Notes under the pieces: model-generated | Told to the model about the DNA's origin: nothing | Seen by the model: the letters and a program-made list of their open reading frames with translations, nothing else | Databases searched by the model: none | Part shown: positions 1 through 4,378 of the stretch, piece after piece | Numbering within the stretch: the stretch's first letter is position 1 | Layout: every line of letters starts with the position of its first letter | Origin: Desulfobacteraceae bacterium | Lineage (GTDB): Bacteria; Desulfobacterota; Desulfobacteria; Desulfobacterales; Desulfobacteraceae | Length of the DNA stretch: 6,145 nucleotides | NCBI GenBank assembly: GCA_003354055.1 | Contig: PIVQ01000453.1 | Location: forward strand, 1-6,145 | Reading direction: 5' to 3' | Translations under genes and position numbers: made by a program

Positions 1-116
1 CCCGCCCCATTGGGACCTGCGATGCCGAAAATCTGTCCCTTTTCGACATTAAAACTCAGATCGTTCACCGCGACCAGCGAGCCGAATCGCTTGGTGACTT
101 TTGACAGTTTAAGCAT
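1..116 (-). CDS. livG: LivG-like branched-chain amino acid type ABC transporter ATPase, N-terminal part (cut by window edge)
   Basis: Only the first 38 codons and part of the 39th are in the window. They begin MLKLSKVTKRFGSLVAVNDL and end in a Walker A motif beginning GPNGAG at the window edge. The pattern 'VTKRFG-LVAVND-SF-V-KG-IFGIAGPNGAG' is typical of LivG-type ATPases of the high-affinity branched-chain amino acid (HAAT) ABC importers; LivF paralogues usually read GANGAGK here. The protein should sit on the cytoplasmic face and hydrolyse ATP to drive uptake of an amino acid or other small carboxylate; the substrate cannot be told. The ATG (114-116) overlaps the stop codon of the upstream regulator as TAATG, so translation is probably coupled and the two are co-transcribed. 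The rest of the operon lies to the left. A decayed relative is found at 3490-3747: after correcting one frameshift, 24 of 39 residues are identical by my hand count. Confidence 0.82.
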   Translation of the reverse strand, partial: MLKLSKVTKRFGSLVAVNDLSFNVEKGQIFGIAGPNGA

Positions 117-880
117 TACTTTTTCTCCTTGACATCATCTAAATTCCCAAGGGCTTCCTCTTTAATACAATCTTGCAGCAAGACATAATGATATGAGCAT
201 AAAGAGAGCGCTTTCAAGGGTTCACCTGCTGCAATTTCCTTTGCAGTGTTGATCCAGTTTTCAATGGTTTTCTTGCGGTATTTCGGGTTGTCATACAACA
301 GTGAGTCATGAGACCCTATACTCACCTGGATAGTGCCTTTAATCCATTCAAAGATGATATTTTTTGTCATTTTGGCCAAAAGAAGATTCATCTCCCGGTC
401 GATTGATTTGATTTTTGCAAGATCCGGGTCTTCCGATTCATTGTTTAACTCTTTTAGGCGTAGCGACAATTGAACCAATTTTTCCTTTTCTTCATCAGCT
501 CCCCTGATCGACGCCAGTGTAACCTCTGTCCGATCAATTGCATCCCGGAATTCAACCAGTTGTTCCAGAGGGACCATATTCTGCCTCAGTAAGATAGACA
601 GGGATTCACTGGCACTGCCAACTTCAATTTTTTTGGCATAAGCGCCGCCCTTGACCCCTTTTTTGATCTCAAGAATCCCTTTTTGTTTCAATGTCTGCAG
701 GGCTTCCCGGATGGCACCGCGGCCGACTTCAAACTGTTTTTGCAATTCTCGCTCACTTGAGAGCCGTTTGCCCGTTTCAATGCCGCCGCTTAAAATGGCG
801 TTTTCGATCTGATCGACTATTTTTCCGCTGAGATTACTGCCGGTCACAGGTTTAAAACGGTTTATATTTTCCATAGCCAT
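116..880 (-). CDS. GntR-family (FadR/FCD type) transcriptional regulator
   Basis: A 254-residue protein with the two-domain layout of FadR-subfamily GntR regulators. Residues about 16-85 form the winged helix: the helix-turn-helix segment is LSSERELQKQFEVGRGAIRE (40-59) and the wing is near GVKGGAYAKK (75-84). Residues about 105-240 match an all-helical FCD ligand domain. In metal-binding FCD proteins one Asp and three His are ligands. Here D161 and H231 fit two of them, but the 'D-x-x-F-H' position reads DREMN (N165) and the 'E-H' position reads EN (N208), so the metal site seems incomplete (my alignment by eye). Two in-frame ATGs (residues 1 and 3) are possible starts and neither has a good Shine-Dalgarno. 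The stop overlaps the start of the LivG-like gene, so it probably controls that transporter operon and itself. The effector is unknown. Confidence 0.88.
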   Translation of the reverse strand: MAMENINRFKPVTGSNLSGKIVDQIENAILSGGIETGKRLSSERELQKQFEVGRGAIREALQTLKQKGILEIKKGVKGGAYAKKIEVGSASESLSILLRQNMVPLEQLVEFRDAIDRTEVTLASIRGADEEKEKLVQLSLRLKELNNESEDPDLAKIKSIDREMNLLLAKMTKNIIFEWIKGTIQVSIGSHDSLLYDNPKYRKKTIENWINTAKEIAAGEPLKALSLCSYHYVLLQDCIKEEALGNLDDVKEKK

Positions 881-894
881 ATTTTTTTATAGCC

Positions 895-1043
895 TAATGA
901 TCGTTGAATAGTTTTTTATAGGTATCAGGATAAAACATGCGGATTCAAAATGTGCGAAAACACAATTATTCATAAAACACTCCCTGGACTATTCTGTGGC
1001 GCCGTATTAACTCCAATGACCCAGACCCCTCTGTAATGATCGT
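895..1043. repeat. Direct repeat TAATGATCGT, two copies (895-904 and 1034-1043)
   Basis: The identical 10-mer TAATGATCGT occurs at 895-904, just upstream of the regulator start (on its non-coding side), and again at 1034-1043. The start-to-start distance is 139 bp. The downstream copy continues into TACCATT, making a short AATG...CATT dyad. Location in the likely control region of a GntR gene makes an operator role possible, but this is inference from position alone, and the sites do not resemble the FadR TGGT-N-ACCA pattern. Confidence 0.35.
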
Positions 1044-1089
1044 ACCATTCAAACATTCATATGGGATTCTAATCTCAATGTCAACAAAT

Positions 1090-1141
1090 TTTAAAAAAAC
1101 CTTAAAAAACCATTATTAAGCCACAATAAGCCGTTAAAACC
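1090..1141. other. Helically phased A-tract array, probable bent DNA
   Basis: Dinucleotide CC recurs at 1100, 1110, 1121, 1131 and 1140, each preceded by an A/T run (for example TTAAAAAACC, ACAATAAGCC, GTTAAAACC). The spacing is 10, 11, 10 and 9 bp, close to one helical turn. A-tracts in phase with the helix are known to bend DNA. The stretch lies over 200 bp upstream of the regulator, so it may be a bent upstream element or a nucleoid-protein site; that role is inferred. Confidence 0.45.
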
Positions 1142-1447
1142 GCAATTTAAAGTTGCAATCTTGAGCAAAACAGGAATTACAGCAATTTAGCCCGGAGTGT
1201 GCCCGGACCAAATGGTAGGACTATTAGGGACCAACTGATTCTCTTACTCAATTCTAAAATCAGCCCCACAGGGAAACTAATAGTCGAGCTTAAGCGAAAT
1301 CGTCGCATGGTAAAGGTAAGGATCGGCTCCAAAATTACTGGATCTTTTGTTTTCAAAATACCCATTTAAGGGGTTTTGGAAACAAGTTTCTGCCCTTCAG
1401 GGTATTTAGATCAAGTTATTTTGTAACGATTCCTATCTTAAAAAAGT

Positions 1448-1648
1448 TCAGGGCACCTCGTTACCTTTTTTTATAAAAAACGGCATCAGAAAAACAATAC
1501 AAGCCACCAGAAAAAAAAAGCCTCCCAAAAAGCTTACGACATCCCTTGCCCGTACACTGGCCCAACAGAAAAACAGGGCAGATACGATGAAAAGACCCCA
1601 TCCCCAGAGTTGACAAATCCGTTCTGTTCGCTTTGTGTTTTTGGCCAT
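1448..1648 (-). CDS. Small two-helix inner-membrane protein of unknown function
   Basis: A 66-residue protein that I do not recognise. It begins MAKNTKRTERICQLWGWGLF. Two hydrophobic stretches are plain, residues about 14-32 and 37-59. They are separated by the short basic turn RAR (33-35), with a basic N-terminus and a KK after helix 2, so it probably forms a membrane hairpin with both ends cytoplasmic. The start is well supported by AGGGAGG at 1655-1661, six bases before the ATG. It lies 118 bp downstream of the alkaline phosphatase on the same strand, with a strong hairpin between them, so it may have its own promoter or rely on read-through. An overlapping 94-codon frame at 1461-1745 on the same strand is less hydrophobic, crosses the hairpin and is judged spurious. 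Confidence 0.72.
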   Translation of the reverse strand: MAKNTKRTERICQLWGWGLFIVSALFFCWASVRARDVVSFLGGFFFLVACIVFLMPFFIKKGNEVP

Positions 1649-1654
1649 TTGCAG

Positions 1655-1661
1655 CCTCCCT
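1655..1661 (-). promoter_or_regulatory. Ribosome binding site of the 66-residue membrane protein
   Basis: AGGGAGG on the minus strand, six bases from the ATG at 1646-1648. It is the main evidence that this short frame is translated, in preference to the overlapping frame. Confidence 0.75.
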
Positions 1662-1683
1662 ATCTTTCCAGCGAAGCGTTAAG

Positions 1684-1728
1684 AACAATCCCGGTCCCGG
1701 CAAAATCAGAACCGGGACCGGGATTGTT
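1684..1728 (-). terminator. Strong hairpin after the alkaline phosphatase gene, probable terminator
   Basis: A perfect 17-bp inverted repeat: AACAATCCCGGTCCCGG at 1684-1700 and its complement at 1712-1728, with an 11-base loop. It starts about 40 bp past the phosphatase stop codon. On the minus strand the hairpin is followed by CTTAACG, so the U-tract is weak. It may terminate phosphatase transcripts, protect their 3' end, or only partly block read-through into the small membrane-protein gene. Confidence 0.65.
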
Positions 1729-1766
1729 GCAATTCTTACCCACACGCACCTTTTAAAAAGGAGATC

Positions 1767-3389
1767 TTAAGGAGCAGTCACAGCATCCATGGTACGCTTC
1801 CCCAGCTGGGTGTGGTGCATGATACCTTCAAATGGGGCTCTTGCTGTATCCGGGCCTTTTGTAAATACCAGAACCGGGGTATTAGTATGGGTACCGGTAT
1901 TCCAGACGACAAACTGGTCCGGACCCACTTCAAGGGCCAGCAGATTCTGACGGTTGTCATATTTTTGATAGACAAAGAACTCATCTTTGTTATCCAACTT
2001 GGGAACAACCTTAGATCCCAGATAGGAATGACCTTCACTGTAAATGGGATTGTCTTCAGTCTCAAGGACCCTTGCGGCCTGGGCCTCGGTAATGGGGAAC
2101 TGAGTGTATTCATTCACCAGATCAGCCAATGCCTTAGGCGTCTGCTCTTCTTTGGAAAGGCTGTCGAACTTGCCGAAAATATCGGTATAACTCAGCTTCT
2201 GATTGTAGAGTTTATCCAGGACCGCAGGATCTCCGAAGTTGTATCCGGGTTTGTAATCCCTGTCTTTGAACATTTTACCAGGCAGTGCTTTGGCTTTGGG
2301 CAGGTCCTTACCCGTATAGCTGAAACCAAAACCGCCTGTGGTATGGTCGGCGGTCACAATGATCAGGGTGTCATCCCTGTCTTTTGCCCAGTCCAGTACA
2401 TAGGAAATGGTTTCATTGATCCGCATTAGCTCATGGAGCATTCCCCCTGCATCATTATAATGGGCTGCCCAGTCGATCAGGCCGGCTTCGACCATGAGGA
2501 AAAAACCGTCATCATCCTTGGATAGTACATCAATGGCCTTTGCAGACATTTCCTTGAGTGTAGGCATGTTTCTTTCAGGGTCAGACAGGGAGTTACTCAC
2601 CCTAATGCCATCGGGCATGGCTGAGTAAGCGAAAAGACCCAGAAGCTTACCTGATGCGGCATCCATCTGTTTTTTATTGAAGGCCAGGCTGTATCCCTTG
2701 TCCTTTGCCTGGGCCAGAAGATTTTCATTGTCCTTCCGTTTAGATTTGATGCGAACAGAACCTTCGGTCATCTCTTCCAGTTCTTTTCTAACGGCAGAGG
2801 CCTTATCATTGGCCTCTTTGGGAATCCAGTAGCGCAGGCCGCCGCCAAGCATGACATCCGGACCTGCATTCAGCATATCCACGGCAATTTCGTTTTCCAT
2901 CTTTCTGTGGGCCTGATGAGCGGCAAATGCGGCCGGCGTGGCATGTGTGACTCTGGTGTCTGAAATAAGACCGGTAGATTTTCCAGCCGCTTTGGCGCGC
3001 TCAAGAACCGTAACTGCAGGGTCACCGTTAGCGTCCAGACCGATCATCTCAGATCCTGAAAACTGGCCGGTGGCAAGCTGGCTGCCCGAGGCGGCTGAAT
3101 CCACAACTAAGACATCTTTGGCATGGGTCATGGAAAGCCCCATGGAGCCGTTCTGGGCCATTATTTTATCAAATCCGGTCTGTCCTTCGACAATCACAGA
3201 ATTTGGGGCCTGTTTGGCATAGGTCAGTAAGAGTCCGACCTGCTCCGGCCCCATACCGTCACCGATGATCATGATCACGTTCTTAGGTTTTTTGGCTGCT
3301 CCGGACGTGGCAACCTGCTTCTGAGTACAGCCGGTTACAAAGGAAAATACAACAAAAATGGCGAAAATTGCACTTAATCGGTTCTTCAT
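1767..3389 (-). CDS. phoA: Alkaline phosphatase (PhoA family), predicted lipoprotein
   Basis: A 540-residue phosphomonoesterase that releases phosphate from organic phosphates outside the cytoplasm. The N-terminus has a basic start, a hydrophobic core and a lipobox ending VTGC (C21). A lipid-anchored protein is therefore expected, and T22 rather than Asp at +2 favours the outer membrane. The catalytic set of the family is in order: D44 in IIGDGMG, the nucleophile S98 in VVDSAASG, T151 in THATPA, E301/D306/H310 in VEAGLIDWAAH, D348/H349 in TADHTTGGF, and H501 in TGTHTNTP. The positions matching E. coli D153 and K328 appear to be H149 and W307, the pair known from cold-active Vibrio-type enzymes. 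The stretch between H349 and H501 is long (about 150 residues). The nucleophile signature ends in S103 where Thr is usual. The start is supported by AGGAG at 3397-3401. I saw no clear Pho box upstream. Confidence 0.95.
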   Translation of the reverse strand: MKNRLSAIFAIFVVFSFVTGCTQKQVATSGAAKKPKNVIMIIGDGMGPEQVGLLLTYAKQAPNSVIVEGQTGFDKIMAQNGSMGLSMTHAKDVLVVDSAASGSQLATGQFSGSEMIGLDANGDPAVTVLERAKAAGKSTGLISDTRVTHATPAAFAAHQAHRKMENEIAVDMLNAGPDVMLGGGLRYWIPKEANDKASAVRKELEEMTEGSVRIKSKRKDNENLLAQAKDKGYSLAFNKKQMDAASGKLLGLFAYSAMPDGIRVSNSLSDPERNMPTLKEMSAKAIDVLSKDDDGFFLMVEAGLIDWAAHYNDAGGMLHELMRINETISYVLDWAKDRDDTLIIVTADHTTGGFGFSYTGKDLPKAKALPGKMFKDRDYKPGYNFGDPAVLDKLYNQKLSYTDIFGKFDSLSKEEQTPKALADLVNEYTQFPITEAQAARVLETEDNPIYSEGHSYLGSKVVPKLDNKDEFFVYQKYDNRQNLLALEVGPDQFVVWNTGTHTNTPVLVFTKGPDTARAPFEGIMHHTQLGKRTMDAVTAP

Positions 3390-3396
3390 AGACTCT

Positions 3397-3401
3397 CTCC
3401 T
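3397..3401 (-). promoter_or_regulatory. Ribosome binding site of the alkaline phosphatase gene
   Basis: AGGAG on the minus strand, seven bases before the ATG at 3387-3389. It fixes the start so that the encoded protein begins with a full lipoprotein signal peptide. Confidence 0.75.
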
Positions 3402-3408
3402 GTAAACT

Positions 3409-3428
3409 TAACTTTAGATAATAAGTTA
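3409..3428. promoter_or_regulatory. Inverted repeat TAACTT-N8-AAGTTA upstream of the phosphatase gene
   Basis: TAACTT at 3409-3414 and AAGTTA at 3423-3428 form a 6-8-6 dyad, starting 20 bp before the phosphatase ATG and just upstream of its ribosome binding site. It could be an operator in the promoter or 5' leader. The sequence is AT-rich, so chance is possible, and it does not look like the E. coli Pho box. Confidence 0.3.
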
Positions 3429-3489
3429 GATTTAAACATAATGGCCGTTTTAAGTTTTTCCTGCACGAAAAAGGACGACCATTTCTTAT

Positions 3490-3747
3490 TCATCGTAATC
3501 CAATAATGCTGTGGCTCCCCCTTAGACCATCAATTCTGATTGCGTGATCAACCTTGCGACCTGATATGTTCTGATCTTTAAATGAGATGTCACCCTCAAA
3601 AGAGTTAAGACCTGCGATGAGGGGTGGACTTTCCTGCGCAGTTGGGGCCTGCAATTCCAAACACCTGCCCTTGGCGACAGAAAAGCCTGGATCGTTTACA
3701 GGGGCCAATTCACCCAATTTCTTGGTAACGTTCGTGACATTCAGCAT
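3490..3747 (-). pseudogene. Decayed, 3'-truncated livG-like ABC ATPase
   Basis: An 85-codon frame that starts like a LivG ATPase (MLNVTNVTKKLGELAPVND) and has a good ribosome binding site. It then loses the family pattern at the Walker A loop. The motif is present one frame over: 3649-3623 on the minus strand reads GPNCAGKST, preceded by QVFGIA. Compared with intact relatives, one base is missing in the G-run at 3668-3670, and about 8 bases are missing just after the Walker A Thr (near 3619-3622). Together they remove 9 nt, so the original frame resumes at LIAGLNSFEGDISFKDQNISGRKVDHAI. The similarity fades near residue 70 and a stop follows at about one third of the usual LivG length; ABC signature and Walker B are absent. 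One Walker A Gly is now Cys. It is divergent from the AOR operon. It is homologous to the intact gene at the left edge, but not a recent copy. Confidence 0.85.
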
Positions 3748-3757
3748 ACTTATTGGT

Positions 3758-3765
3758 CCCCTCCT
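3758..3765 (-). promoter_or_regulatory. Retained ribosome binding site of the livG remnant
   Basis: AGGAGGGG on the minus strand, about 10 bases before the ATG at 3745-3747. A short, non-functional peptide may therefore still be translated if the region is transcribed. Confidence 0.55.
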
Positions 3766-3805
3766 TCGGTGTTGAAGTTGAACTCAATTTCCCTACATCA
3801 CGTAG

Positions 3806-3826
3806 TATGTAATATGTGATATGTAA
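3806..3826. repeat. Three tandem 7-mers TATGTAA/TATGTGA/TATGTAA
   Basis: TATGTAA (3806-3812), TATGTGA (3813-3819) and TATGTAA (3820-3826) lie head to tail between the livG remnant and the AOR promoter. The stretch is also flanked by an ATCAC (3797-3801) and GTGAT (3816-3820) dyad. It may be a slippage-prone repeat or a cluster of regulator half-sites. ACGTAGTATG at 3800-3809 matches 8 of 10 bases of ACCTACTATG in the AOR operator. Confidence 0.5.
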
Positions 3827-3843
3827 TGAAGAGCAGTATCATA

Positions 3844-3875
3844 GCATTTTTTAATTTGCAAGCATTAAAAAAAGC
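3844..3875. repeat. AT-rich 12-bp inverted repeat upstream of the AOR promoter
   Basis: GCATTTTTTAAT (3844-3855) and ATTAAAAAAAGC (3864-3875) are complementary at 11 of 12 positions around an 8-base centre. The seven A residues at 3867-3873 end just before the -35 box, where a promoter UP element would lie. The repeat could also act as a weak bidirectional terminator separating the two divergent units. I cannot choose between these roles. Confidence 0.45.
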
Positions 3876-3876
3876 G

Positions 3877-3905
3877 TTGACATAGTACCTACTATGCGAT
3901 ATTTT
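3877..3905 (+). promoter_or_regulatory. Sigma70-type promoter of the ferredoxin-AOR operon
   Basis: A perfect -35 box TTGACA (3877-3882) is followed after exactly 17 bp by TATTTT (3900-3905), a 4 of 6 match to the -10 consensus. An A-tract lies directly upstream. A transcript would start near 3912 and give a leader of about 30 bases that includes the ribosome binding site at 3931-3936. This is the best promoter in the window. Confidence 0.65.
3881..3896. promoter_or_regulatory. Palindromic operator inside the AOR promoter
   Basis: CATAGTACCTACTATG is a perfect 7-2-7 inverted repeat. It overlaps the last two bases of the -35 box and fills most of the spacer to the -10 box. A dimeric repressor bound here would exclude RNA polymerase. 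The size fits GntR, MarR or similar winged-helix dimers. It does not match FadR-type TGGT-N-ACCA sites, and no copy is seen upstream of the regulator at 116-880, so the cognate protein is not identified. Confidence 0.65.
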
Positions 3906-3930
3906 GCTTTTAAAATCCTAAATTACTATC

Positions 3931-3936
3931 GGAGGA
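3931..3936 (+). promoter_or_regulatory. Ribosome binding site of the ferredoxin-like subunit
   Basis: GGAGGA lies seven bases before codon GTC at 3944. No ATG, GTG or TTG follows at a usable distance in the ferredoxin frame, so this site is what points to 3944 as the start. Confidence 0.7.
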
Positions 3937-3943
3937 AAGCGCC

Positions 3944-4378
3944 GTCAAACAGCTAATCCACATACACTTTGATAAATGCACCGGCTGCAGTATCTGCCAA
4001 CTCGCCTGCTCATTTGACCTGTTTGGCGGATACAATCCCAGACTGGCCAGACTGACCATTTTAAATAAGCAGGAAAAGCTCTATCATATGCCGGTGGTCT
4101 GTAATCAGTGCGAACAAGCCTATTGCATGACAGTATGTCCGGCCAAAGCCATTTCAAAAGGGGAAAACGGAATTGTCGCCATAGACCAGGACCGATGCAT
4201 CGGTTGCGGACTGTGCGCCCAATACTGCCCAATTGATATGATCCTCTTAGATACAAAGACAAAGAAAGCCCATAAATGTGAATTGTGCCAGGGGAAGCCG
4301 TTGTGCGTTGAGGCCTGCCCCACCGGTGCCCTTGAGTTAATCCCTAACTTAAGAAATTGGAGAAAAATTGATGATTGA
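3944..4378 (+). CDS. Four-cluster [4Fe-4S] ferredoxin-like electron-transfer subunit of an AOR complex; apparent GTC start
   Basis: A 144-residue cytoplasmic polyferredoxin of the HycB/DmsB-like type. Sixteen cysteines fall in four groups: C12/15/18/22, C53/56/61/65, C85/88/91/95 and C112/115/121/125. This is enough for four [4Fe-4S] clusters forming an electron wire. The size, position and motif order resemble AorA, the polyferredoxin subunit of the AOR complex of Aromatoleum aromaticum; the equivalence is inferred. The first ATG in frame (4088, residue 49) would remove the first cysteine group, so the true start must be upstream. The frame is open back to 3914 but contains no ATG, GTG or TTG there. 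The ribosome binding site points to GTC at 3944, which would give (M)KQLIHIHFDKCTGC, a normal family N-terminus. So either a rare GTC start is used or the base differs in the living strain. The gene ends inside the AOR gene. Confidence 0.88.
   Translation, partial: VKQLIHIHFDKCTGCSICQLACSFDLFGGYNPRLARLTILNKQEKLYHMPVVCNQCEQAYCMTVCPAKAISKGENGIVAIDQDRCIGCGLCAQYCPIDMILLDTKTKKAHKCELCQGKPLCVEACPTGALELIPNLRNWRKIDD

Larger units (their letters stand above)
881..1447. other. Intergenic region without a convincing gene
   Basis: This 567-base stretch separates the regulator from the small membrane-protein gene. It holds the presumed promoter of the regulator, but I could not place a convincing -35/-10 pair. 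It also holds a 10-mer repeated at 895 and 1034, a phased A-tract array at 1090-1141, and an imperfect palindrome GCAATTTAAAGTTGC at 1142-1156. Positions 1177-1365 are open on the minus strand (62 codons) and 1151-1369 on the plus strand. Neither has a Shine-Dalgarno before a usable start, and I recognise no family in either translation. They may be decayed coding sequence or chance. No RNA gene or transposon end is evident. Confidence 0.6.

Noticed and set aside
1379..1402. Small dyads GAAAC-AA-GTTTC and CCCT-TC-AGGG as a terminator
   Set aside because: Stems are only 4-5 bp with 2-base loops, too short to fold as real hairpins, and lack a T-run on either strand.
1461..1745. Minus-strand open frame of 94 codons overlapping the small membrane protein
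   Set aside because: It runs through the terminator-like hairpin, has a low-complexity translation, and the alternative frame has both a good ribosome binding site and clear membrane helices.
1812..2429. Plus-strand open frame of 205 codons
   Set aside because: It lies wholly antisense to the alkaline phosphatase, whose catalytic motifs are all on the other strand, and its translation shows no family features.
2938..3222. Plus-strand open frame of 94 codons
   Set aside because: Antisense to the phosphatase segment that carries the S98 nucleophile; no independent support.
3403..3489. Pho box upstream of the phosphatase
   Set aside because: No pair of CTGTCAT-like 7-mers with 11-bp spacing is visible; only an AT-rich dyad is present.
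3587..3775. Plus-strand 62-codon frame opposite the livG remnant
   Set aside because: It is the complement of recognisable ATPase sequence and has no features of its own.
3797..3826. CRP/FNR-type site (TGTGA or TTGAT half-sites)
   Set aside because: TGTGAT is present once, but the partner half-site and the fixed 6- or 4-bp spacing are missing.
4088..4378. ATG 4088 as the start of the ferredoxin-like gene
   Set aside because: It would discard the first four-cysteine motif (C12/15/18/22), which is continuous with the frame and preceded by GGAGGA at the right distance from 3944.
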